Of a stretch of 64,000 nucleotides of DNA, positions 1 through 11,550 are shown piece after piece; position 1 is the first letter of the stretch, and the number at the start of each line of letters is the position of its first letter. The position numbers and the translations under genes are program-made. This stretch comes from Cinclus cinclus (taxonomy: Eukaryota; Chordata; Aves; Passeriformes; Cinclidae). The DNA lies in contig NC_085049.1 in assembly GCF_963662255.1 (NCBI RefSeq), forward strand, positions 60,993,158 to 61,057,157, in the 5' to 3' direction. A model generated the notes under the pieces. It had not been told where the DNA came from and made no database searches. It saw nothing but the letters and a program-made list of their open reading frames with translations.

Positions 1-157
1 GCAAGCAGCCTTCCCAGACAAAACTGAGATAATATTTTTCAAGTTAGAGAAACTCAATTCTGATCCACAAGTGAGGATTCTATCCTCAGAGAAAGCTTTT
101 TATCTGCTCCTCCAGGCACTCCCCATTCCCACCTGCTTAGCTTTTATGGATACTTAC

Positions 158-221
158 GGGCCTGATCCGTGGGATTCATAAACTTCCCACTCTTGGTGGA
201 TGATGTAGATCTCCGCCCCAT
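158..221 (-). CDS. WBP11: WBP11, first coding exon (partial gene, runs off the left edge)
   Basis: WBP11 (also NpwBP/SIPP1) is a nuclear splicing-associated protein that binds WW domains and protein phosphatase 1. On the minus strand an ATG at 221-219 opens a frame starting MGRRSTSSTKSGKFMNPTDQ, which I recognise as the strongly conserved WBP11 N-terminus. The frame ends in a consensus donor (C|GTAAGT, GT at 157-156) after 21 codons plus one base, so the intron phase is 1. An acceptor AG lies at 240-239 after a T-rich tract, giving an exon of 238-158 with a short 5' UTR. The remaining exons lie beyond base 1, and the untranslated exon 1 should lie in the CpG island near 1440. In human, WBP11 is also on the same strand next to SMCO3. 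Confidence is high for identity; only this fragment is present. Confidence 0.94.
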
Positions 222-238
222 TTTGATCTTTTTTTCTT

Positions 239-1238
239 CTGCCTCAAAAAACAAAACTTAAAAAAGAGGGAGGGACCTGGAAAAGATGACATGGTTTCAG
301 GTCCTACATACTGCTAGCTTGAGGATGCTTGTTTCTCTTCTACCACCAAGTTTCTCCCTCAAAGAGCTCAAATACCTTTAAGGTCCACAAACCTGACTTT
401 GAGCTCAGCACCTGTAACAAAACTGCACTACTCAAATAAAGTACTACTATTTAACTAAGTACCTACTTACCACTGCTTTAGCAGATTATAATTTTAAACC
501 AATTGATGAGTTTGTTATTATTCCCACCACAACTCAAACCAAGAAGCTTTGTGCTTACACTGTTGAAGGGTGCAGGGCAGGAAGAAGTGCATAATCTGTT
601 TTTCTAAGAGCGTGTCAGAGTTTAGCTTCTCATTCACTCTCGTAAGTGCTCTTCAGTTTTCACCCTTCTGTTTCAAACGTTTCCCCACAAATCTCTTCCC
701 TTCCTCAGACTTCTAACTGCCCCGATATCTCTCCCAGCACCCACTATATCAGCAAGCGTAGGATTCTTCTACAATAAATTATTTCCTGTCTTTAGACACT
801 TCTTCAGCTTACAGATGACGGCATAAGTGTCCAAACTACAGCCAGGGATGTTTCTTGTCTCCCTCCCTCTCCACACCTACTTCCCAGCCAAAACACCGGG
901 GTGGGTTTGTTTTTTTTGCTTTTGCAAGACACTATGGCTTCTTTAGGTGGGAGGCTCACCAAACAGAGCTAGGAGTTACATTCACACCCCGTATTTCTAA
1001 TATTTAAAGGCTAAAGGGAAAGTGAACAAACTTCTGAAACCGCGATTTCACATCTTCCAAGGACCCAGACTAAAGAGTTCCAACGCAACAAGTTAACGGC
1101 CGAGGGCAAAAAGAAAATACAGAAAATCAAGCACTAAATTCATTATTCTTCTGGCCACAGGGGAACGGGGCAGAAAGCCCTCCCTCTTATTCCCGCCCGA
1201 TGGAAGGAGGAAGAAAATGAGGCAGCGCGAACTGCCGT
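239..1238 (-). other. WBP11: WBP11 intron 1 (no gene seen inside)
   Basis: This stretch separates the first coding exon of WBP11 from its CpG-island promoter and should be intron 1. It is AT-rich near the exon and becomes GC-richer towards 1150. I see no open frame or repeat of note. The exact donor of the untranslated exon 1 was not determined. Confidence 0.5.
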
Positions 1239-1304
1239 CCTCTCCTCTCCTCTCCTCTCCTCTCCTCTCCTCTCCTCTCCTCTCCTCTCCTCTCCTCTCC
1301 TCTC
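1239..1304. repeat. Pentanucleotide array (TCTCC)n at the edge of the CpG island
   Basis: Twelve perfect TCTCC units run from 1241 to 1300, with partial units on both sides, followed by four GCCCA units at 1311-1330. One strand is pure pyrimidine and the other pure purine. It lies about 130 bases from the inferred WBP11 start site. Confidence 0.95.
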
Positions 1305-1615
1305 AGCGCAGCCCAGCCCAGCCCAGCCCAGTCCAGCCCCGCCGCGCCCCTCTCACCCCTCCGCCCGGCCGGGCCCGGCCCCTCCGGCTGCAGCGGCCTC
1401 GCTCAGCCCCGCGCCGGCCGCCGCGGCCCCGCCGCCATCTTGCAGCCGGCACCGAGTGGCGGCGCGGAGCTGCGCGCCGGAAGCGGCGGCCGCAACTCGA
1501 TGGTTCCGCCGCCCCTCGCTCCCCCTCGGAGGCTCCAACTCTATGGTCGGGCCTGGGGAGGGGCGGGAAGGCGGGGCGGAAGTGGGGACAGGCCGCTACC
1601 GGGAGAGATAGAGAG
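1305..1615 (-). promoter_or_regulatory. WBP11: CpG-island promoter of WBP11 with a YY1-type element
   Basis: This is the densest CpG stretch near the left end, with runs such as GCGCCGGCCG and CGGAAGCGG (an ETS-like core). GCCGCCATCTTG at 1431-1442 reads AAGATGGCGGC on the minus strand, the orientation typical of YY1 elements just downstream of a start site. This points to minus-strand transcription (WBP11) starting near 1450. In mammals the same island type also drives C12orf60 in the opposite direction; no such gene was found here on the plus strand. Promoter assignment is inferred from composition, motif and position. Confidence 0.75.
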
Positions 1616-1637
1616 GTGTTCGAGAGATAGATAGAGA

Positions 1638-2367
1638 TGTAATAAATGTGATTGGTGCTAACTAAATTGTAACTACATTGGCAAAATTGTATTCGTGTTA
1701 ATAGAAAATAATTGTTACGGAGCAAGGAAAGGAAATGGTGAGGAAAAAGCAGGTGGACTCCCTCAGATGTTAAGTGGGGGTAGTATAAGGATGGAGGTTT
1801 GATAAGCCACATCTAGAAATAAAAGTTTTGACCTTGGACTGGGCCAGATTGGGATGACTCCAAGCATGGAACTTGAAAGTACATAACACCAAGCTTAGTG
1901 CACCTGTGCTACCTGCAAGGTTACAGAGCGGACACTGATGAAGACAAAGAGCCTTCATCGGAAATAAGAACCCCAAAAGGATGAGAGGCCCCTAACTATT
2001 AGTAGAATACGCGCAGCACAATATAGTGACGTAGATTTTAGGAAAAGAAACTAGGAGGAGTTTTCCAGAAAGTTTTGTATTAATATGTATTAGGATAGAG
2101 TATATAAGTGGGATTTTTGTCCTGATTGTTTAATACGTGAGGAAGGGGGAGGCCCTCCCCGTATCCCCGGTTGGTTTTGCTTATGCTTTATACGAACCTA
2201 AGTTATACTAAATTACTCATTGTCAAATTTTGTATATTTTTAAATATGTACATTTAATACATTTGATTGTATTCGTTTATGTACAATTATTACTATTTTT
2301 AAAAAATTGCTGCTAAATTTATTTTTGTTCTTTGGTAAATTGGACAGATAGAATAACATTTATAACA
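1638..2367 (+). mobile_element. Probable solo LTR of an endogenous retrovirus (about 730 bp)
   Basis: The block begins TGTAAT and ends AACA, as LTRs do, and is bracketed by GAGA (1634-1637 and 2368-2371), a possible 4-bp target duplication. It carries a TATA box in plus orientation (TATATAAG near 2099-2107). About 45 bases downstream is a G-run/C-run inverted repeat (GGGGGAGGCCCTCCCC) that could form an R-region hairpin. No gag, pol or env frame adjoins it, so it would be a solo LTR. Because the flanks are GATA/GAGA microsatellite, the target duplication is ambiguous. No clear AATAAA was seen downstream of the TATA box, which lowers confidence. Family assignment needs a repeat library. Confidence 0.6.
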
Positions 2368-2435
2368 GAGATGATAGAGAGAGAGGGATAGAGATAGAGA
2401 TAGAGATGATAGAGATAGAGATGATAGAGATAGAG
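2368..2435. repeat. GATAGA/GAGATGATA microsatellite
   Basis: Imperfect GATAGA and GATGATAGA units fill this stretch. A shorter relative (GAGATAGAGAG...GATAGATAGAGA) lies at 1604-1637 on the other side of the LTR, so the LTR appears to have split one microsatellite. Confidence 0.9.
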
Positions 2436-5400
2436 CAGCGGCCAGCCGTGCCTGGCAGGCTCTGGGAGCAGGTGGACACACACAGTGCAGGAGTGATGTT
2501 CCCATACAGCCAGTGCTGGAAATAGGGTCAGCACAGCCTCTGCTCCCCTATACTCTCCAGGGGAGATCTCCCAAAGTGCTCCCAAAGTGCCCTGAAACAA
2601 GGGAGAGCCGAGGGGAGGAGATGTAGGAAGCAAATTTTTCTCTGTGCGGGTGGTATCTCAGAGCAGAGGTGGTCAGATCTCTGGGCAGGATTTCTGGATT
2701 CCCTGCTCCTGGTGAACATACCATGCAACACAATGTTGTTATAGTTTTTTCAAGTTATGGAGACTCAGTTTGCTAATTTGTAAGGATCATTGCAGGATGG
2801 GCAAAAGGCTATACATCGCATTAATGCCAGCATTTAGTCACAAACTGCACAAAGTCAAGGAGCATCCTCAGAGCCAAGGCTTCAGGATCTGTCAGTGCCT
2901 AGGGAATCTTGCTAACCACATGCACAGCATAATCATCCCCACCTTGTGCCTCTTCGGTGTGTTCTCTTTGGATTATTCTTGTCACCAGAAAGAATGTTCA
3001 GCCAGGCACATTTTGGTTGCAACCGTACTGTTTTTCCACATAGGTTTGGAAGCAGCTTAGACTGGTTTGCAGGTTTTTTGAGGCTCTTATTTGGAACACA
3101 TATATCACAGTTTTAATTCTTAACCCTTTGTCCAGAGCAACAGCTTGAGCAAAGGCAGAATGCTCAAGAGGATGTGATGGAAAGCTGTGGCCGTACACAC
3201 CCCTGTCAGGTGCCATGTCACTGTAGAGGGGGATGGCTGAGTCTTTGAGGATTTAGCTGCATCTCACAAGCCTTGGGGTCTTCTGTCCCAGCAATACTGG
3301 GCTCACTGGGAACAGTGGTACTGCCTCAGCCATGACTGCTTTCTCCCAGCAGTGTCTGCTGATTTGGAGGACAATGGTCCTCTCACATTTTTCACTTGGT
3401 ACTTTTGTCACACTGAGATGCAGCTTGAAGGAGTCTAGAGGGGAAACATCAACAGACTGGTTATGACATCTTTGGAGCACCAAATGTAAGACTGGCCAGA
3501 GAATTAGAGAGAGTTGTAGGGAAAACCCATTTTCCTTTAAGTCCACCACAATATACCTAGAGTAACAGTTGTATAATCTCTGTGTTCTTCACTGCATACC
3601 TCACTTCCCCTGGCACTGCTTAGCATTTGCATTCAAGAACATGTGGGCAAATTGCTTGAAAAATACAACAGATTTGGTTTTATTTGACTCCACTATTCTC
3701 ATACAGCAGTAATTGGCAGTCCCTCAAAGAGCTGATTTTAATTCTTAGTTTAGAGTGTGCATTTGCACATAGAAAACAGGAGCCAGAAACTCCTACCTCT
3801 CCAACACACAGATATTGCTGTTCTACTGACTGACAGTTTCTTGCCTCTACACAAGTACCTCTAAACTGAGTGCCACTTGTGTCAGGAGACAAGAGATGTT
3901 GCATCTTGGAGAAATGATGCCTCAAGTCACCACGGCACCCACCACAATACCTCGTGTAGGCAAGGCAGTGCTTTTTGCCACCACTGAAGTGCCTTTCCTG
4001 ACTCACATAGCCCAGTCTGCAGCTGGTCCATTTCTCAGCCCCTGGCACCCATCTATGCTTCTGAGCCCTGGGCTTTCTCACTGATGACTTGCAGAGCTGT
4101 TGAGTACCAGCAGTTTCATTGCCATCTAGTGGCTTTTGTGCATGAAAGGGAAGAAGAGTCAGAAAATATTAAAGTGATACACTTAAACAGAAATGGAGGA
4201 GAGTAGAAGCTCAAAAAACCAAACAAACAAACCCCCCCAAATCCCAAAATGGAGAGGTTGTGAATCTCACCTATCTCTATTTCACAGGCACTATCTAGTT
4301 ATTAATAAATTAAGATTGCTAATATTGAATATTAGCAATCTTATGAATTTGGACATGATTTTTATATGGGGGAAGCAGGTGCTGAAAAGGAATCTCTGCA
4401 CAACCCTACTAGATTAGCCTATCATGGGTTAAAAAAATTATGAATTGCATGTATAATGAAGCTTTTAATACTTCCTTATTATTTGGTTTAAGATTGGTTT
4501 TCAGACAAAAAAGAAAACACAAAGGAAACAAGTACAGAAAAGAGAGGTCTTCCAATACTCATGCACATTTTTATTAATTCTTAAATTACCTTTTCTTCTA
4601 AGATCAAGAAAAAAACAGTCAACAGCAAATCAGAGCAAGGCAATACAAATAATATTATTGCTTCCAGCTTTGGTTTTAAATTTGAAAAATAAGGACAATT
4701 GGTAGCATATTGTGAAATGCAGAATCTGAGCACATTCTTGGCAGTTGCTCATTGGCGGGATCAGATAAAGCACTTGAAAACAACTTTAGTACATTAATAA
4801 AGCTGCAATCCTTCAGGCACTTGTACATGTGTATAATACAACTTCAATCAACAAAAGAGCAGCTTTGCACAGAAATTTTTACATGTGGGTTGGCAGGAGC
4901 AGAGCATTACAAGCATAAGGGGGTATTCATGACCAGGCACACCCGGAACACAGCAGCTGGTTTCTCTCAGTTGTGGAGCAAGATTATGTGTTTTTGCATG
5001 TAGGTCCAGGCTTCTCTTTCCTGCCAATCTACTGGGATTAGAGTTTATTTAAAGAAGATCTCTGGCTGGCTCCTTAGGAGGGCAGGAAATAGCAGTTAAA
5101 TATGCTTCAGCTAGTCCTTGTAATGAACAGGGAATTCAGTCTATCAGATTTATCACTAATCCATACTAAGAGTTTAGCAACCATATATGTCTTCATAAAG
5201 CCTCAAGGTGCTGGCACGAATTGCCTTGTTGAAATTGTTTGCTCCCATTGTATTGTCATCTTTGATACAGAAACACACCTACTCACCACTACCACTCCAG
5301 CAGTCGGTATTATTGTCTCTAGTATGAATTACAGTTCAAGGTTACCTACAATGCTTCCCAGAAAATAAGCTTAAGGAAAGGTGCAAAGTGTTTGGAATGC

Positions 5401-5437
5401 TGCCCCCCAAAACACCTGTAAACCAGTTCTCTAATAA
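2436..5437. other. Intergenic stretch between WBP11 promoter and SMCO3
   Basis: No gene was recognised on either strand. In mammals the plus-strand gene C12orf60 starts from this side of the WBP11 promoter, but none of the open frames here resembles it. Frames are short (133 aa or less) and lack recognisable motifs. A short AATATTGAATATT inverted repeat with arms of GATTGCTAATATT occurs near 4313-4341. Confidence 0.5.
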
Positions 5438-5443
5438 TTTATT
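5438..5443 (-). terminator. SMCO3: Poly(A) signal of SMCO3
   Basis: TTTATT on the plus strand gives AATAAA on the minus strand, about 160 bases past the SMCO3 stop codon. It is the first canonical signal downstream. Confidence 0.6.
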
Positions 5444-5604
5444 TCAGTGCCAGTTTTCTGAATTGTTACTTTTCTTGCTCTGCTGCCACAAATAAGAAAA
5501 TACAAAGCCAACAGTTGTTAATTTGTCATAATGAATCAAAATGGTTTTGGCAGGCATAGCTGCTGCAGCTGCTGTCACAGCAGAAGACAGAACTTCAGCT
5601 TCAT

Positions 5605-6282
5605 TTACTGAACTTGCTGTCTCACCAAAGAAGTTACTTCATGTATAGCACGCTGGTACTTTTCTGAGGCTGCTTTAAACTCAGCCAGGTGCTTCTCGTA
5701 GCTTCTCACAGCTGTCAGAAGCTGACTCCTCTCCACAGCTCCCAGGATGGCATGGAGAATCATTTCAAGCCCAAGCCCAATAATGGTAATACTAACTCCC
5801 CCAAGAACAGATGCCCCAATCTGCGCAAGGAGACCGATGAGCTTGCTCACAGTGAGAGTTAAATGACTGGAGCCAAGAAGTTTGATAGCTACCATTGCAG
5901 CTGTTGAAGTTGCTTCTCCAAAAATAATGGAAAAAACTCTCTGGGCTATTGCAATTTTCTCCAGCTCAGGCTCTTTGATATCATATAGCTTCTGGTACAG
6001 CACTGGCTCGAGTTTTTCCTTCATGTCACTATCGATCTTCTGCACCTGATGCTGAATCTCACTCATCACTTGAATGATAATCTCACAGTTTTCCTTGACT
6101 GTACTGTTCTCTCGCATCCTGATGGGGGTAATAGTACAGCCCAGGTGTTCATTCAGCACTCCAACCAGCTCGTTTGTTGCATGGAAATTTGTGGACATAC
6201 AGTCAAGCAATTCCTGATGCAGATGAATCAGTTCTTGCTTCCTCTTGGGATTATCTGGGTAAAGGAGGTCACTCAATGCCAT
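5605..6282 (-). CDS. SMCO3: SMCO3, single-pass membrane protein with coiled-coil domains 3
   Basis: This is an uninterrupted 225-residue frame, the same length as human SMCO3, starting MALSDLLYPDNPKRKQELIH and matching that protein along its length as I recall it. Function is unknown; the name describes a membrane segment with coiled coils. Residues about 60-100 are charged and heptad-like. Residues about 117-181 are hydrophobic and glycine-rich (LLAQIGASVLGG, then TIIGLGLEMILHAILGAV), holding the likely membrane segment. Residues 183-222 are again helical and charged (RSYEKHLAEFKAASEKY). The coding region is intronless, as in mammals. It lies between WBP11 and ART4 on the same strand, matching the human order. 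No disabling change is seen. Confidence 0.96.
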   Translation of the reverse strand: MALSDLLYPDNPKRKQELIHLHQELLDCMSTNFHATNELVGVLNEHLGCTITPIRMRENSTVKENCEIIIQVMSEIQHQVQKIDSDMKEKLEPVLYQKLYDIKEPELEKIAIAQRVFSIIFGEATSTAAMVAIKLLGSSHLTLTVSKLIGLLAQIGASVLGGVSITIIGLGLEMILHAILGAVERSQLLTAVRSYEKHLAEFKAASEKYQRAIHEVTSLVRQQVQ

Positions 6283-9200
6283 TCTTCAGAAATAGGCTAC
6301 TTCAAAAGAGAAAATAAATTTCTTATTCTGTTTAACACCCAAAACCATAGTCCTTAAAGTGCAGTGAGATGTGCTTTGTCTCAGCCCCACTGGTTCTTTT
6401 CATACTGAGCAGGTCAAATCCCAAGGCATAACTTGGAAGTGTAGGAATTTTAATTCTTGTTTTGGATCCTTGCCAAATGACTTGAAAAGAACTTTATAAG
6501 ACATTGAGTATGCTCAGAGCAACAAAAATAGCTAACAAGTGTGTAATGACCAGACTGGTAAAATAGATGTGGGTCACTGGCAATTGAAGATTGAAACTGA
6601 AGCGGAACATTGGAAACTGAAGATGATAGAAGCTGAACTAGTTCACTAAAAATTGAACAATCTCATCTAATCAGCAATATTAAAGATGTGGCTTAAAGAT
6701 TAAAGGGTTGTTCCAGGCACTCTTTTGTATCTGCCTTTTGTTTCCATTTAGTGGCATCCAATTGTTCAGCGACCATGATGGTTGGTGGATATGGTTTTTG
6801 TCACAATAAGGATATTTTCTTCTACCATTCAAGAGAAAATGTTACTGATAAGTAGTCTGTACTTATACTAAGAAGCTTACCCTTGGGAATTTATAGTGAA
6901 TAGTAAAGTTGTCCGTAATAATGCCATCTTAACTTGTAACACCTTACACACATCTCTCATTGTATTTCCTTCCCAGATATTTATGTCTTCATAAACTGCA
7001 TGCCAACACAGAGAGCCCAAAGAGACTGAGTTAACAGTGATCATGGAGTTATTCCTCATAAATAAGATTCTGTAATCAACATTGTCACTTCCCTTTAAAC
7101 TATCACCACCTGCAAAGTGAAAATGCTTTAGCATAATTTCAGCTTAAATGCAGACATCTTTGCTAGGGGGGCAAACAATGAATAAGTAGGATGACTTGTT
7201 TCCTTGTTGACACTTTTTATGTTCTCTTATTGCAAATCTGGGCCACTTTTGTGCAGTGCTTTGCATTTTCCTATGATAAAACTCTTCTTGCTGTTGGTGC
7301 CTGCATATCACAGTTAGAGCTACAAACAGTTATGTTTAGGGGACTACCCAGATTTTTCTTCTTAAAAAGATACCTTTGTGCCATTTTGGTCCTTTGTAGC
7401 TCTTGCACTATCTGTTAGCTGCAAATCATCTGACACTGACCCATCTGTATTTTACTAAACACACCCTCCCCCACAAGGTCACAGTAGAAAACCAGAATGA
7501 TTTCCACAGTCCCCCGCCAGCTTCTAATCTCAGTGCTGAAATACAAGCCAGTCAGAGAAGAGTTTTTTTCCCCCAATATATTTTTTTTGTACCTCTGCCA
7601 AGAGAATAGTCTCTTTAACACATTTTATTATACAAGTTGTAGGGAGCAAAACACATATACAGTAAAGGTTTGTGATTTTCAGGTAACATAAAGCCAGGAT
7701 CATGCAGGCTATGATTTCATATCAATCCTGCCTCAGGATTGTTCCTGGCTTGCCCTCTGACTCAATATGATACTAAAACCTTCCTACTCCAGTAGTGTTT
7801 TGTTGTAAAGTCATTCGTTTTCCCTTATTGGTAGAAACTGAGAAGACAAATTGCTTTAGAAGGGATAAGCTTCAACAAATACTTTACATACTAGATGGCT
7901 GTGGAGAAGACTTTTAGAATCTGTTCTTTACATGTGATTATTTTGGCTTCTTATAGCGGCTCCAGATTTTACATCTCCTAATGCTAAAACTACTTCTTAC
8001 ACTTCACATTAGCACTTCCATTTCATATTTTCCTTCTAGAATGAGGCAGGCCACACATATTTCTGTATTTCTGTTTCTCCAGCTCCAGGGAGATTTACTA
8101 CAGAAACTTTTCCAATTAAACATTTACACGGCCTACCTGATTTGGTCTGAATTCTCCTGTTGAAATGTGTATGGGATAACATACACAATAACTCCAGCCT
8201 CTTTCCCCTCTGCTCGCCTGGTGTTTTCCAGCAGCATGTGATGAGTTAGGAATCTGGAGGCTGGGCTTCAGCTGCATCCTGTGCCTGCCTGCCTGTCATT
8301 AATTCTATTGTGTGATGTTTACCCAGATTCATCTCATTTTCTTCCTCCTCCCCCCTTCCTTCCAATTTTAAGAGAATTCAGTTTACTTAATGCTAGTTTC
8401 CAATTACTAGATCCTCTGAAGGATCCTTCTGTTCCTGGAGAGAATAGGCACAGCACAAATCCCTCCTGCCTGCAGCAGAGGCACCTACAGCCATAGCTGA
8501 AAGGGGATGGTGTTGCTTGCTGCCCCCAGAACATAAAAGGTGTAGGACAGCACTTCTAATTCAAATAGATCAAGACTATGTTTTTAGTGGGATTTATAAA
8601 TTTCTATTTTTATAAATATAAGCATTAATGCTTGCACCTAAGCCTAGAAATAATGATTTTTTCCAATGGCTGCTTTTGTACACATGCGAATTACAGAAAA
8701 AAAATTGAATGGTCCCACATAAACAGAAAAATAGACATCACAGACAGGTGGAAACAGGCTTTGTTCCAGTAAGACCAGCTTGTACATATGCCTTCAACCA
8801 AGCTAGACATCTTTCATGCTCTTATCCTTAGAAAGGTGGAACCTGCAGCCCACAGGGGTCTCACCAGGAATACTGCTTCCACTATAGAGGATGGCTGATT
8901 TCTCAGATGAAAACATAAGAAGCATAAAATGAGCACTCTGCAATTGCTGAGGTGTTTTCATGTGAAAGCTGAGCTGCTGTATTCAATCCCAATGAACACA
9001 AGCAGAGTGCCAAACTCTCTTGTTGTTGGAGCTGTGGGCATGAGAACATAAGCTGAAAGAGAACACTAAATGATTGAACTGCTATATTTCTAGAAATGTC
9101 AATTGGTTGTGACTGCTGAGTGTTTTCCACTGAGAACACCATGTAGTCCTGAAATACTTTGTGTGATATTGAACTGAATTTAATATACCAGGCTGGCAAC

Positions 9201-11550
9201 AGCCTGTGTGTCACATTCTGGAAACTGATTTCAGGTCTTCAGTGTTTGCAGTGGATGCAAATTCTTTTCTTCTAGACCCCTCATCATTTGGAACCTGACG
9301 GAAGATAATTCAAACAGTATGAAGGTAGTTTTGTTCCTGCTTTATTCTGGGTATTTTGGGAAGATTTCAGCTATTAAGTTGAAGGAAAAGACTTGATCTG
9401 GAGTGTCTGTCATCCTTCCTTGCTGCAATTTGCCAGGTCTCTGACCCATGAGAGTAGAAGTGGTATGGAGACCCAGACTCACCTCGGAACAGCAGTGAAG
9501 GCTAAAATAAATTTTGCCATTTCACACAGGTTCAGACCCTTTTGCCATGGGAAAGAAATTGAAGAAAAGGCAGATGGTTGAACTGAGTTGTGAAAAAAAA
9601 AGTATTTGAAAGTATACAGTGGGACAGGAAGTTGAAATTGATTAAGCACTTCTGACTACACCTCTAACCACAGCAATAGCTGATGAAACATGTCTGCTGC
9701 AACCAGTCTAGCTTTACAGGGCTCTGGCACAAGCAAAGGCAACATCAGGAGCAGTCCCTGAGCTGCACACTATCCCAGGACTGTATCTCTAGTTGGCCTC
9801 TAGTTGGTTCTCTAGTGAGAACTCATGGGTGCAGGCAGAAGGACGTAACTTTCTTAGCAGTGAAAATGGTATCATGATGGGCACCTAAGCGAGGAGAATG
9901 TTCTGTGCTTCCACCTATCAATGGATGTTTGCACCATCTAGTCAGTTTATTAACTAACTAATATAAATCACTTTTAAGGGAACTGTAGCCTGACAAAACA
10001 TGGCATTACTCATGGCATTACAATTGCTTTCTCTCTTGAACATAGATGTCATGCATTTGACTTTGCTGTGCCTATTTCCTCCTCTCAGAAAATGAGTTTA
10101 ATTCTGTGTAGACCCACCAGTATATGCACACCAAAGGATCATAGTTCTGAGGATGATGTAAAAGTACTTATTTTCTAGGGCTTGGACAAATTTACCAAAA
10201 AACACCAGAATTTAAGAATAATTATTTTACAGCACTTCCCTTACTTTGAAGATTGCAGATCAAAGTCATACTTCCTGCAGCCATCAGAGTAAGAATAGTT
10301 GCAGCTGTTTGCACCATATTTTGCTGGCTGATTGGTTAGGTCCCAGAAAAGGCTGTCAATAAGTTTGCCTCGTTTTCTTCTAACTGATGTCTTGGGGAAG
10401 AATATGTCAGGTGGGTTAGCAGTTTGGATAATTTATTTCAGAAATGTAATGATCTAGTGAAAAAATATATCTGCTTTTATCCTCTGTAATTCCCCTGTAA
10501 TAGTGCCTTCTGGAATTCCTCTGTTTGCTTTTCAGAGTCAAACACCACTCCAGAAATGTTAGTCCCTCTTGGTTTTAAGAGTGGCAAATAAAGGCTGTTC
10601 AGGTTCTGCCAGAATCTGCACAACTTAATGTACTTCTCTGTTTCTTCAACCAACACAAAAGTCTGACTCCTCAATGAGCACCTTGAGACCAATTTTCCCT
10701 GCACTCAGAGGAGATATGCACAGCAGCCCTGTTACCCACTTGACTTTACTGCCACGGTGCCCTCCACATCCCACAGACAGACTCTTTCTCACTAAAAATA
10801 AAGGTATTAAGAGATCTGTAAGGAGTCCAAAGTCCCTGTGTCCCTTCTTTCCTGAATGTCTCAAAGCTTTCCACAGTGAAGGTTATCCCTGATCTCTCCT
10901 TCAGAAGGGCCACTGGTAACTTTCTTCCTACCTGAATGGGTATGGGGAATGTCTGTTTCGATGAACCAGGCTGAATGTTCCAGTCTCAGCTGGAGAACTG
11001 CAGCTGAAAGCGAAGGGAAGATTGAGCCTTCTGTAGCAGTAGGAACTCCAGAGACTTCTTGCCTGCTACTCAAGGACACATATCTGGACATAGCCAGAAA
11101 ATCAGAGCCTGTGGGCCAAGCACAGGGAAACTCCAAGCACGCTAGGGAGAACGGCAGAGGTGAGTGCAGTATAACCATTGTTCTTGCTTCTTGAAGCTGA
11201 AAGAAAGTAAAGAGAGCAGTCATTTAGACATCTATGCACTGCCTAAAGCTTTTTGCTTTTGCTAACACAACCTTTGCCCATGAAGGCTGTTTTCTCAACT
11301 ATATCTATTATTTTGGCTTTGGAGGCACAAACACTCATTCTTAATTGACTGTTTTGAGCTTTGACACACTACTGTGCAAAGAGACAAAAGCAAGAGTCCT
11401 GAACTGGTGGTAGGCTCACAGAAAGGCAGGGATGTGAAAGAGGCCCCATAAAGTATTCCAGCATAGAGTTCTCTCTGAAACCAGGAAACTCAGTGTGTTC
11501 TTTGTCAAAGGATACCTTTTCTCCCTTCTCCCTCACAGGAGAGGTCACTG
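6283..11550. other. Intergenic stretch and SMCO3 5' side, no gene recognised
   Basis: This holds the upstream side of SMCO3, presumably including an untranslated first exon that I could not place, and the region 3' of ART4. I found no convincing coding exon. A small open segment with GT-AG edges at 11003-10932 (minus) was examined and left unassigned. Composition is ordinary and AT-rich with no long repeats. Confidence 0.45.

Noticed and set aside
1217..1630. Plus-strand frame of 137 residues at the left CpG island
   Set aside because: Its first third is translation of the TCTCC array and the rest is proline/arginine-rich GC-skewed sequence; it is a promoter, not a gene.
4313..4341. Inverted repeat GATTGCTAATATT...AATATTAGCAATC as a possible structured RNA or mobile-element end
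   Set aside because: It is a single short perfect hairpin in AT-rich DNA with no promoter elements or terminal duplications around it.
10932..11003. Open minus-strand segment with acceptor and donor edges (AVLQLRLEHSAWF)
   Set aside because: No family match and no compatible neighbouring exon; short GT-AG open segments are common by chance.
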